A stretch of 16,220 bases of DNA, from positions 1 to 16,220 of the forward strand of contig DUQY01000260.1 of NCBI GenBank assembly GCA_012837565.1, read 5' to 3'. Shown here one piece after another: positions 6,590-14,395 of the stretch. Source of the DNA: Bacteroidales bacterium (GTDB taxonomy: Bacteria; Bacteroidota; Bacteroidia; Bacteroidales; P3). The position numbers and the translations under genes were made by a program. The notes beneath the pieces are model-generated. The model saw only the letters and a list, made by a program, of their open reading frames with translations, was not told the origin of the DNA and did no database searches. How positions within the stretch are numbered: position 1 is the first letter of the stretch; each line of letters starts with the position of its first letter.

Positions 6590-7327
6590 TTATTTCTTAA
6601 TCTTCATACCAAAAGATTGTGGTTGTATTGTTAGTTTAAATCCAACTCCGTGCTGATTTGCAAGTTTTACGTCCGAATCATAACGAAGATACTTTCTAAG
6701 CTTTGTAATGTATACGTCCATACTTCTTGCGTTGAAATAGGTGTCGTTTTTCCAAACCTTTTCAAGAATAACTTTTCTGTCAACAGTTTGATTCATACTC
6801 AAAGCAAAAACTTTCAATAATTCACTTTCTTTACCTGTAAGTCTAATTTCTTCTGCCTTAAATTCGCTGTTTCCTTTGAATGTAATTACGTGACGGTTGT
6901 AGTCAAATGAATAATAGTCTCCGATTTTGAAAATATTATCTTCTGGTCTATCACCAATTGCTCTTTTTGCAATTGCTTTTATCCTACAAAGTATCTCTTC
7001 CATAGAAAATGGTTTGCGAAGATAATCGTCAGCACCAATTTCAAATCCTTTTATAATGTCCGTTTGTGCTTGGTGTTTTTCAGATATAAATAAGATAGGG
7101 ATTGTTGCATCAAGTTCTCTAATTGCTTCTGCAGCCGTAAATCCATCCATTACTTGTAGCGATGTTTCTAGTATAACAAAGTCGATTTCTTCTGATGAAT
7201 AAACTTTAAGCGCTGATTCTCCATCTGTAACCAAAATTGTTGGAAATCCGTTCTTGTCAAAATATGTCTTTAGGATTGGTCCTAAGTTCATATCACTTTC
7301 TGCTAATAATAACTTTACTGTTCTCAT
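6590..7327 (-). CDS. OmpR/PhoB-family response regulator with degenerate receiver (RprY-like)
   Basis: The 245-residue protein has an N-terminal receiver domain (about 3-122) and a C-terminal winged-helix DNA-binding domain (about 138-235, with LTGKESELLKVF and NARSMDVYITKLRKYL, very like Bacteroides RprY). The receiver is atypical. The phosphoacceptor position in the VIL-D-VMMP context of relatives reads ILETSLQ, giving Glu54 (codon 7166-7168); the acidic pair reads E10-S11 instead of two acids; the conserved Pro four residues after the acceptor is Gln58. Ser82 (in place of Thr/Ser) and Lys105 (KPF) are kept. The protein probably cannot be phosphorylated normally and may act constitutively or through another signal. 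No sensor kinase gene is adjacent. It lies 91 bases downstream of lepB on the same strand without a clear promoter or terminator between, so co-transcription is plausible. Confidence 0.88.
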   Translation of the reverse strand: MRTVKLLLAESDMNLGPILKTYFDKNGFPTILVTDGESALKVYSSEEIDFVILETSLQVMDGFTAAEAIRELDATIPILFISEKHQAQTDIIKGFEIGADDYLRKPFSMEEILCRIKAIAKRAIGDRPEDNIFKIGDYYSFDYNRHVITFKGNSEFKAEEIRLTGKESELLKVFALSMNQTVDRKVILEKVWKNDTYFNARSMDVYITKLRKYLRYDSDVKLANQHGVGFKLTIQPQSFGMKIKK

Positions 7328-7418
7328 TCTGATAATTTTTTTAATGATTAATAATTAACTATCAATTGTGGCGTTCAATGATAATATTTTTTTATTTTTT
7401 ATTTCTTTAGATTAGTTA

Positions 7419-9143
7419 CTATTTTACTAATCTAAATATTTTATTCCATCTAATTTTCTTTAATCCTGACATATCCTTATTTATGCTAAGCCAAACAAAC
7501 GATGCTTTTCCAACTATATGGTCTTCTGGAACAAAACCCCAAAACCTACTGTCTGCAGAATTATGTCTATTGTCTCCTTGCATCCAATAATAGTCCATTT
7601 TAAATGTATAGGAGTTTGTTTCTTTACCATTAATATAGTATTTACCATTTCTTTCTTCAAAACTATTCATTTCAAATGCTGTAATAGCTCTTTTGTAAAG
7701 TGCAATATTGCTAGGTGTTAAGCTAACTTTCATTCCTTTTTTTGGAATAAGAATAGGTCCGTAATTGTCAACGTTCCAATTCAAGTTCTCATCATATGGG
7801 AATAGGTGTTTTTCTCCATACCCTTTAATTGCTAGAACTGGAGTAATTGTTTTTACATAAGGGAATTTCTTAATCTTTTCTACTAGTTCTGCAGAAAGAG
7901 CAAGGGTAGGATAGTTGATTGTATTGCTTATGTCTGTGCTATCAACTCCAACCATTCTCAAAACAGAACCCTTATCAATTAGTTCTGGGTGGAAGATTAT
8001 CTTGCAAGGTATTTTAGTGAATGAAGAATAAGTTTTTCCCTCTGAACTCAGAGGTTGAATATCTAAAATATATGGAGTAGTTGAAAGACTTTCAATTTGA
8101 GGTTTTGTAAGATTACTATAATATGAAATATACATCATATCCATATCTTCTTTTGAAACACCAATATTTAAGAGTTCATTTTCATTAATTGTAGCTCCAT
8201 TTTCTGTTTCAATCTTATAAGTTACTTGATAGTCTTTTGGGCTTTCAATTGCCTTACCATTAATAAATACAACTTGGTTTTCTATAGATAAGGTTTCTCC
8301 AGGAAGACCAATCAATCTCTTAATAAAGTTCTCTCTTTTGTCAACAGGTCTAACAATAATATCTCCAAAGTCTTGAGGTGAGTTCCAAACTCTATCTCTC
8401 CCATATTTCCTTACTAAGCTATAATAGCTTTCAGCACTTTGATATGTGGAAGAAAGCGTGTCTCCATCAGGGAAGTTAAAAACAACAGCATCTCCTCTTT
8501 TTAGGTGGCTAATGCCAGGGAAGCGGTGGTAATCCAATTTCAGCCATTCAAGATAAGACTTAATGTTTAATACTGGAATGGTATGATGAACCAAAGGAAA
8601 GGCAATAGGAGTGTTTGGTATTCTTGGACCATATGCTACCTTACTTACAAAAAGATAATCTCCAACTAAAAGAGATTTTTCCATTGATGAAGTAGGTATT
8701 GTGTATGCTTCAAAGAAAAACATTCTAATTATTGATGCTGCAATAACTGCAAAAAGAATTGCATCAACCCATTCTCTAGTAGCAGAGTTCTTAATTTCTG
8801 GAAGCTCGGAAGGATGGGTATATTTTTCTTTTTTAGAGAAGCCAAGCCAAGGCAAGACAACAAAAGGAAATAAGACACCTGCAATTTGTATTAATAGTCC
8901 ATTTTTGCGGAAACTCTTCATTATTTCAATAATGATAAGCATCACAACAAATATATTAATAAAAGGAATTAAGAGGTAAATAAACCACCAAAACTTTTTA
9001 TCGATAATTTTTACCACATACCAAGCGTTAAGTATGGGTACAATACTATACCAACCTTTGTAACCAGCCTTTTGAAAGATTTTCCAAAGACCAACAAAGG
9101 AAACAACTAATGCTATTATTAATATTATTGTATATAAGCTCAT
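7419..9143 (-). CDS. lepB: Signal peptidase I, long Bacteroidota form
   Basis: Signal peptidase I (S26) cleaves signal peptides from exported proteins at the outer face of the inner membrane. The 574-residue protein begins with three hydrophobic segments in residues 1-100, resembling DUF5684-type membrane domains (AGYKGWYSIVPILNAWY), then a membrane anchor at about 127-143. Catalytic box B is IPTSSM with Ser153. Box D is NFIKRLIGLPGE with the general-base Lys275. Box E GDNRHNSADSRFWG is at 523-536. About 220 residues separate boxes D and E, much longer than in many phyla but usual in Bacteroidota homologues. The ATG at 9143 keeps the whole membrane domain. It is divergent from the S41 protease gene over a 74-base gap, and the regulator gene follows it. 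Confidence 0.94.
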   Translation of the reverse strand: MSLYTIILIIALVVSFVGLWKIFQKAGYKGWYSIVPILNAWYVVKIIDKKFWWFIYLLIPFINIFVVMLIIIEIMKSFRKNGLLIQIAGVLFPFVVLPWLGFSKKEKYTHPSELPEIKNSATREWVDAILFAVIAASIIRMFFFEAYTIPTSSMEKSLLVGDYLFVSKVAYGPRIPNTPIAFPLVHHTIPVLNIKSYLEWLKLDYHRFPGISHLKRGDAVVFNFPDGDTLSSTYQSAESYYSLVRKYGRDRVWNSPQDFGDIIVRPVDKRENFIKRLIGLPGETLSIENQVVFINGKAIESPKDYQVTYKIETENGATINENELLNIGVSKEDMDMMYISYYSNLTKPQIESLSTTPYILDIQPLSSEGKTYSSFTKIPCKIIFHPELIDKGSVLRMVGVDSTDISNTINYPTLALSAELVEKIKKFPYVKTITPVLAIKGYGEKHLFPYDENLNWNVDNYGPILIPKKGMKVSLTPSNIALYKRAITAFEMNSFEERNGKYYINGKETNSYTFKMDYYWMQGDNRHNSADSRFWGFVPEDHIVGKASFVWLSINKDMSGLKKIRWNKIFRLVK

Positions 9144-9164
9144 CTATATTTAAATTTTTATTGT

Positions 9165-9172
9165 TACTTTTG
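9165..9172 (+). promoter_or_regulatory. Putative -7 box for the S41 protease gene
   Basis: TACTTTTG matches TAnnTTTG and gives a leader of about 40 bases to the ATG at 9218. No matching -33 TTTG is evident. On the other strand a near-match with one extra spacer base (complement of 9196-9204) could serve lepB, but it is weak. Confidence 0.45.
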
Positions 9173-9217
9173 CACCCTTCAACATTCATTAACGACAAAG
9201 TATAATTTATTATTGCT

Positions 9218-10987
9218 ATGAAACAAATTATTTTTTCATTATTTTTATTAATTTCATCATATTTAACGGCTCAAACGATTGATAAGACTGAATTATTGTC
9301 TACAGACACAAAAATGTCATTTACTTTAAATATGATTAGGTATTACTATGCGGAAAAACCTGATATGCCAAAAATAGTTGAAAAGGGGATAGTGAACATG
9401 TTGAAAGAGCTCGACCCTCATTCGGTTTATATTACAAAGGAAGATGTTCAGAAGATGAACGAGCCGTTAATTGGTAATTTCGATGGAGTTGGAATTTCTT
9501 TTCAAATAATGAAGGATACAATTCATGTTGTTGATGTTATTAGAGGAGGTCCTTCTGAAAAGGTTGGAGTTATGCCAGGGGATAAAATAATTAAGGTTGA
9601 TGATAAAGTGGCAACAGGAGATACAATAAAGAATGATTTTGTATTTAAACACCTAAGAGGGGTGAAAGGAACAAAAGTTAATTTAACTGTTGAAAGAAGA
9701 GGAAGGAAAGAACCAATTGTTTTTGAAATAATAAGAGATAAAATTCCAATTACAAGTGTTGATACTTGGTTTATGTTAGATAAAACTCTTGGATATATTC
9801 GCCTCGATAGGTTTGCTCAACAGTCAACAGAAGAAGTTATTTTGGCAATTGAAGACCTAAAGAGCCAAGGGATGAAAGAATTAATCTTCGATCTTAGGGG
9901 AAATGGAGGAGGATACTTAGATGTTGCATTTAAAATATGTGACGAGTTTCTAAGTGATGACAAATTATTAGTATATACAGAAGGAGTTTCTTCTCCTCGA
10001 TATGATTTTAAGGCAGAAAGAAAAGGAAAGTTTGAAAAAGGTAAGGTTGTAATTCTAATTGATGAAAGCTCTGCTTCCGCTTCGGAGATTGTTTCAGGAG
10101 CAATTCAAGACTGGGATAGAGGAGTTATTATTGGAAGAAGAAGTTTTGGGAAGGGTTTGGTTCAAAGACCTTTTAACTTGCCTGATGGTTCTCAAATAAG
10201 ATTAACCACCTCACGCTATTATACCCCAAGCGGACGTTGTATTCAAAAACCATGGGATGATGGACTAGATTCATATTATAATGACTATATGAGACGATAT
10301 CAACACAAAGAGCTAATAACTCCTGACTCAATAACTTTCCCTGATTCTCTTAAATACAACACTGCAAACGGCAGAATAGTTTACGGAGGAGGTGGAATAA
10401 TGCCAGACGTTTTTGTTCCAATAGATACCTCAAGGGCTTCTGACTATCTGATTAATCTACGTTCAAAAGGGATTTTCAATAATTTCTCCATGCAGTGGAT
10501 GGAAGAAAATAGAGAAAGCTTCCTTAAACAAAACCCAACCTTTGAAGATTATAATAATTCATACCCAAGCCTTAATCTAATGGAGAAATTCACTGTTTAT
10601 GCTAAGGAAGAAGGAGTTGAGCAAAATGAAATAAAGAAAGAATGGGTAAATTCAATGATCTTAGACTATATAGTTAAACAAACTAAGGATACAGTGTCTA
10701 AAAATTACAGCTCCTACGAAGAATATGCAAAGGAACTTCTTTCAAATTCAGAACTTTTGGATGAAGTTATTTCAAAAGCAAAGAAGGAAGATGATAAGAT
10801 GGAAGAGATGACAAAGAGGTCTGATATATTCATTGAGGCAAGTCTTAAGGCTATGATTGCAAGAAATCTTTATGGAGTTAAATACTACTACCAATCAATT
10901 AAAGATACAGATGATGGTCTTCAAACAGCAATAAAAGTAGTAAAGGACGATAAACTTTATAACAGTCTTATTTCAAATAAGAAGTAA
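9218..10987 (+). CDS. Secreted S41 carboxy-terminal processing protease with PDZ domain
   Basis: This CtpA/Prc-type serine protease has 589 residues. A signal peptide spans residues 1-18 (KQIIFSLFLLISSYLTA, cleavage near AQ), placing it in the periplasm. A helical N-terminal part contains the family DPHSVYIT motif (66-73). A PDZ domain follows at about 86-165 (GVGISFQ, GGPSEKVGVMPGDKI). The S41 core has ELIFDLRGNGGGYLD at about 221-235 and IDESSASASEIVSGAIQD at 281-298. By spacing against E. coli Prc, Ser287 is the nucleophile and Lys312 (FGKG) the general base, 25 residues apart as expected. A helical C-terminal extension of about 190 residues follows. It probably degrades or trims periplasmic proteins by recognising C-termini. 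It is monocistronic by layout, with lepB divergent and ygiQ convergent. The natural substrate cannot be inferred. Confidence 0.93.
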   Translation: MKQIIFSLFLLISSYLTAQTIDKTELLSTDTKMSFTLNMIRYYYAEKPDMPKIVEKGIVNMLKELDPHSVYITKEDVQKMNEPLIGNFDGVGISFQIMKDTIHVVDVIRGGPSEKVGVMPGDKIIKVDDKVATGDTIKNDFVFKHLRGVKGTKVNLTVERRGRKEPIVFEIIRDKIPITSVDTWFMLDKTLGYIRLDRFAQQSTEEVILAIEDLKSQGMKELIFDLRGNGGGYLDVAFKICDEFLSDDKLLVYTEGVSSPRYDFKAERKGKFEKGKVVILIDESSASASEIVSGAIQDWDRGVIIGRRSFGKGLVQRPFNLPDGSQIRLTTSRYYTPSGRCIQKPWDDGLDSYYNDYMRRYQHKELITPDSITFPDSLKYNTANGRIVYGGGGIMPDVFVPIDTSRASDYLINLRSKGIFNNFSMQWMEENRESFLKQNPTFEDYNNSYPSLNLMEKFTVYAKEEGVEQNEIKKEWVNSMILDYIVKQTKDTVSKNYSSYEEYAKELLSNSELLDEVISKAKKEDDKMEEMTKRSDIFIEASLKAMIARNLYGVKYYYQSIKDTDDGLQTAIKVVKDDKLYNSLISNKK

Positions 10988-11031
10988 TATTTAGTTAAAA
11001 GCTAAGAAGTAAAATGTAAAAATTAAGAGGG

Positions 11032-11112
11032 TTTCCTGAATCAGCGTTTTAATTTTATGAAACAAAGATTCAGTAAATCCTTTCTTCGTTTCAGTAAATT
11101 CTTTCTTCGTTT
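11032..11112 (+). repeat. 21-base-period dispersed repeat, site 2
   Basis: Two tandem 21-base units at 11071-11091 and 11092-11112 differ by a single base. Each starts CAGTAAAT and ends TTCGTTT. Two diverged units precede them, ending at 11049 and 11070. The 60 bases 11032-11091 align without gaps to the minus strand of 3224-3165. The hairpin at 11036-11073 (CTGAATC with GATTCAG, then an internal loop and GTTT/AAAC) has the same 10-base loop position as the site 1 hairpin. It starts 48 bases after the S41 stop, in the same sense. Confidence 0.8.
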
Positions 11113-11126
11113 CATTTTACTGCTTC

Positions 11127-12863
11127 TTATCTTTGAGGTTTCCACCAAAAGAATGCTGAGTTTTGTTTCTTTTTTCCTTCTGGATTTTTCTCCACAAAGA
11201 CTTTCTCTTGGGTCATTATATTTATCCCTGTATAGTATATTTCGGTTGAAATTGTCATTGGAGTTGGAGTAAAGTCTTGAACTTGCTCCAGCTGATAGCC
11301 TAGTTCTTTGGTTTTGTTGGCAAGATTTTTCATATCCTTAATTGTACATGCAGGATGTGAGGAAATGAAGTAAGGAATTAGCTGCTGACGAAGTTTGAAT
11401 TTCTTATTTAAGGCTTCAAATTTTTGTTTCAATGTAACGAACTGGTCAAATGAAGGTTTTCTCATTAAGTCCAATACGTTTTTTTCTGTGTGTTCGGGTG
11501 CAACCTTAAGTCTTCCTGAAACATGGTGCTGGAATAAGGTTTCAAAATATTCATTAGTCCTATATTTCTTTTCTTTTTCTTTATCAATATCAATAAAAAG
11601 GTCATAACGAACGCCACTTCCCACAAATGCTTTCTTAATATAAGGTAGTTCTCTAACTTTCTTATATAAGTCAATAAGGGGTTTATGGTCGAAGTTTAGG
11701 TTAGGGCAAATTTTAGGGAAAATGCAAGATGGTTTTTTGCAAGTTTTACATATATCAATATTGATTCCCTTCATCCTATACATATTAGCAGAAGGACCAC
11801 CTAAGTCGCTCAAATAACCTTTGAAATCTGGATCTTTTGAAATAGTGTTTATTTCTTTTAGGATTGAGTTTTCGCTTCTTGATATTATCTGTTTCCCTTG
11901 GTGTGATGCAATTGTACAGAAGGAACATCCTCCAAAACATCCTCTATGGATATTTACTGAATACTTAATCATTTCAAAAGCTGGCACCTTACCTCTTTTA
12001 AAGTATTTTGGGTGAGGTTGTCTTTCGTAGGGTAGAGCAAATGATTTGTCTAAGTCCTCTGAGCTGAAATTTGGATCAAAAGGGTTAACCACAACATAGT
12101 CATCGCCATGCTTTTGAATAAGTCTTTCTCCAATAATCTTATTAGAAGTTGTTTCAATTTGAAGAATAGATCTTGCTTGTTTTTGTTTACTTGTCAAGCA
12201 TTCATCATAAGATGGGATTTCAATTGTCTCCCAATTCTCGCTTTTTGGAACTTCCTTAGTTAAATAAGCAATCTGATTGATATTAGTAATATCTTTAATC
12301 TTCTTACCCTTTTTAAGCTGTTTTGCAATCTCAACAATTATCTTTTCTCCCATTCCATAAACCAATAAATCGGCCTTGCTATCAACAAGAATAGATGGTT
12401 TAAGGGTGTCACTCCAATAATCATAATGTGCATTACGTCTCATAGAGGCTTCAATCCCTCCAATAATAATTGGGGTTTCGGGATAAATTTCTTTAAGTAT
12501 ATTAGAATATACGCTTGTTGCATAATCTGGTCTATATCCAGCTTCTCCATTAGGAGTATAGGCGTCATCACTTCTTATTCTTTTGGAAGCGGTATAGTGA
12601 TTAACCATTGAGTCCATAACTCCCGAACTAACACCAAAGAAAAGACGAGGCTTACCAAGTTTTTTAAAGTCTCTTAGGTCGTCTCGCCAATTGGGCTGAG
12701 GAATAATTGCAACCCTAAAGCCTTCTTTTTCCAGGGTCCTTGCAATTACAGCGTGACCAAAGCTTGGGTGGTCAACATATGCATCTCCACTAATAATGAT
12801 GATGTCCACATAATCCCACCCAAGATAGTCAATTTCCTTTTTTGTTATCGGAAGAAATGCCAT
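11127..12863 (-). CDS. ygiQ: YgiQ-family radical SAM protein, function unknown
   Basis: The protein has 578 residues from the ATG at 12863, one base after the hutH stop; an in-frame TTG five codons upstream lies inside hutH and is less likely. The N-terminal B12-binding-like region has IIIISGDAYVDHPSFGHAVIAR (about 21-42), a YgiQ signature, and IIIGGIEASMRR (about 132-143). The radical SAM cluster motif is CFGGCSFC (Cys309, Cys313, Cys316), which binds a 4Fe-4S cluster and starts SAM cleavage. A second cysteine group, ICKTCKKPSCIFPKICPN, is conserved in YgiQ proteins and may hold another metal site. The family is widespread but its reaction is not known to me. The protein is shorter than E. 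coli YgiQ at the C-terminus, as in other Bacteroidota. It is the last gene of the ruvB-hutH-ygiQ run; no clear T-tract terminator follows, only the 21-base repeat block. Confidence 0.9.
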   Translation of the reverse strand: MAFLPITKKEIDYLGWDYVDIIIISGDAYVDHPSFGHAVIARTLEKEGFRVAIIPQPNWRDDLRDFKKLGKPRLFFGVSSGVMDSMVNHYTASKRIRSDDAYTPNGEAGYRPDYATSVYSNILKEIYPETPIIIGGIEASMRRNAHYDYWSDTLKPSILVDSKADLLVYGMGEKIIVEIAKQLKKGKKIKDITNINQIAYLTKEVPKSENWETIEIPSYDECLTSKQKQARSILQIETTSNKIIGERLIQKHGDDYVVVNPFDPNFSSEDLDKSFALPYERQPHPKYFKRGKVPAFEMIKYSVNIHRGCFGGCSFCTIASHQGKQIISRSENSILKEINTISKDPDFKGYLSDLGGPSANMYRMKGINIDICKTCKKPSCIFPKICPNLNFDHKPLIDLYKKVRELPYIKKAFVGSGVRYDLFIDIDKEKEKKYRTNEYFETLFQHHVSGRLKVAPEHTEKNVLDLMRKPSFDQFVTLKQKFEALNKKFKLRQQLIPYFISSHPACTIKDMKNLANKTKELGYQLEQVQDFTPTPMTISTEIYYTGINIMTQEKVFVEKNPEGKKKQNSAFFWWKPQR

Positions 12864-12864
12864 T

Positions 12865-14370
12865 TTATTCTTCAACAATCATTATGTTGTTAAGAAACTC
12901 AACACTTTTGTGCATTAGATTAAACATTATTTCGTCCTCTTGAACAAAGTTTACTTCTTTTCGGTATTCTTCAACAAATGATTCAATAACAGGAGAAGAT
13001 TTTAACCCAGTTTGTTTCTTTCTAAATTCAAGAGCTTGAGCTGCATTAAACAATTCAATTGCAAGAACGCTTTCTGTGTTATTTATAACCTTATATAGTT
13101 TTGTTGCTGCGTTTGAACCAAATGAAACGTGGTCTTCTTGTCCTTGTGAAGAGTCAATGGTGTCAACTGATGCTGGTGTGCATAATTGTTTTGATTGAGA
13201 CACTATTGAAGCTTGGCTATATTGAGGAATCATAAATCCTGAATTTAATCCTGGATTAGCAACTAAGAATGAAGGAAGTTCTCTTTTTCCTCCAATTAAT
13301 TGGTAAGTTCTTCTTTCAGAAATAGAACCAAGTTCTGCAACCGCAATTGCTAAGAAGTCAAGATTAATAGCAAGAGGTTGTCCGTGGAAGTTGCCTGCTG
13401 AAACAATAACATCTAAATCAGGGAAAACAGTAGGGTTATCAGTTACTGAGTTAATTTCAGTTGTAACAACGCTAGCAACCCAACCAATTGCATCCTTTGA
13501 AGCTCCATGAACCTGAGGTGCACAACGGAAAGAATAAGGGTCTTGAACATGTTGTTTCTTTTGTTTGATTATCTCACTTCCTTCAAGGAATTCTCTTACA
13601 TTTATAGCAGTATCTATTTGTCCTTGATGTGGTCTAACCTGATGAACTGGAGCAAAGAAAGGCTCAATTCTTCCGTCAAAAGCATCTAGTGAAACAGACA
13701 AGATAAGGTCAGCAAGGAAAGATAGTTTTTGAGCTTTCAATACACTCCAAACAGCATAAGCACTCATAAATTGAGTTCCGTTTAATAATGCTAATCCTTC
13801 TTTTGATTGCAATTCAATTGGTTCAAATCCAAATTTCTTATTTATCTCTTCGGCACTATAACGAGCTCCTTGGTAATTTACTTCTCCTAAATTAAGAAGT
13901 GGTAAACACATATGAGCCAGTGGAGCTAAGTCACCTGATGCTCCCATTGATCCTTGTTGGTAAACAACTGGATAAATTTCTTCATTAAAGAAAGCAATTA
14001 ATCTTTCAATAGTATTAAGCTGTGTACCTGAATGCCCATAAGAAAGAGATTGGATTTTGTTCAATAACATAATTCGAACAACCTCTTCTGGAACTTCATC
14101 GCCCATACCACAAGCATGAGACATTACTAAATTCTTTTGAAGCTGTGAAAGTTGTTCCTTGCTAATTGAAATATTACATAAAGAACCAAATCCTGTTGTT
14201 ACTCCATAGATAGGCTCCTTTTCGTTTTCTGTCTTTTGGTTAAGATATTCTCTGCAATTATTTATTCTCTCTTTTGCATCATCTGACAATTCTAATTTCA
14301 TATTAGAACTTAATATCTTTTCAACATCTTTAAGTGTTAAATGCTTTGTACTAATTTTGTGTGTAGTCAT
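12865..14370 (-). CDS. hutH: Histidine ammonia-lyase (histidase)
   Basis: HutH removes ammonia from L-histidine to give urocanate, the first step of histidine breakdown. The 501-residue length matches the family when translation starts at the ATG at 14370. An upstream in-frame ATG at 14430 lies within ruvB and adds 20 residues with no homology. The MIO cofactor forms from Ala144-Ser145-Gly146 in GSMGASGDLAPLAH. The selectivity dyad reads Ser-His in LVMSHACG (about 81-88), typical of histidases and unlike tyrosine or phenylalanine lyases. QEDHVSFG carries the conserved catalytic-site Glu. It lies 25 bases after ruvB and one base before ygiQ, so it is in their transcript. No hutU, hutI or formimidoyltransferase gene is in the window. 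Confidence 0.93.
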   Translation of the reverse strand: MTTHKISTKHLTLKDVEKILSSNMKLELSDDAKERINNCREYLNQKTENEKEPIYGVTTGFGSLCNISISKEQLSQLQKNLVMSHACGMGDEVPEEVVRIMLLNKIQSLSYGHSGTQLNTIERLIAFFNEEIYPVVYQQGSMGASGDLAPLAHMCLPLLNLGEVNYQGARYSAEEINKKFGFEPIELQSKEGLALLNGTQFMSAYAVWSVLKAQKLSFLADLILSVSLDAFDGRIEPFFAPVHQVRPHQGQIDTAINVREFLEGSEIIKQKKQHVQDPYSFRCAPQVHGASKDAIGWVASVVTTEINSVTDNPTVFPDLDVIVSAGNFHGQPLAINLDFLAIAVAELGSISERRTYQLIGGKRELPSFLVANPGLNSGFMIPQYSQASIVSQSKQLCTPASVDTIDSSQGQEDHVSFGSNAATKLYKVINNTESVLAIELFNAAQALEFRKKQTGLKSSPVIESFVEEYRKEVNFVQEDEIMFNLMHKSVEFLNNIMIVEE

Positions 14371-14395
14371 TATTGTATTTGTTTTATTTATTATT

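Noticed and set aside
11032..11112. Possible CRISPR array
   Set aside because: Units are contiguous with no unique spacers, are degenerate, and no cas gene is nearby.
11057..11272. 71-codon plus-strand frame with a repeated SKxFLRF pattern
   Set aside because: The 7-residue periodicity comes from translating the 21-base DNA repeat, and the rest is antisense to the ygiQ 3' end.
12864..12878. TTG start for YgiQ, five codons earlier
   Set aside because: A TTG inside hutH is less likely than the ATG one base after the hutH stop, and the extra residues match nothing known.
13507..13689. Small frames antisense to hutH, lepB, trmB and MFS
   Set aside because: All are shadows of well-supported genes with no independent signals.
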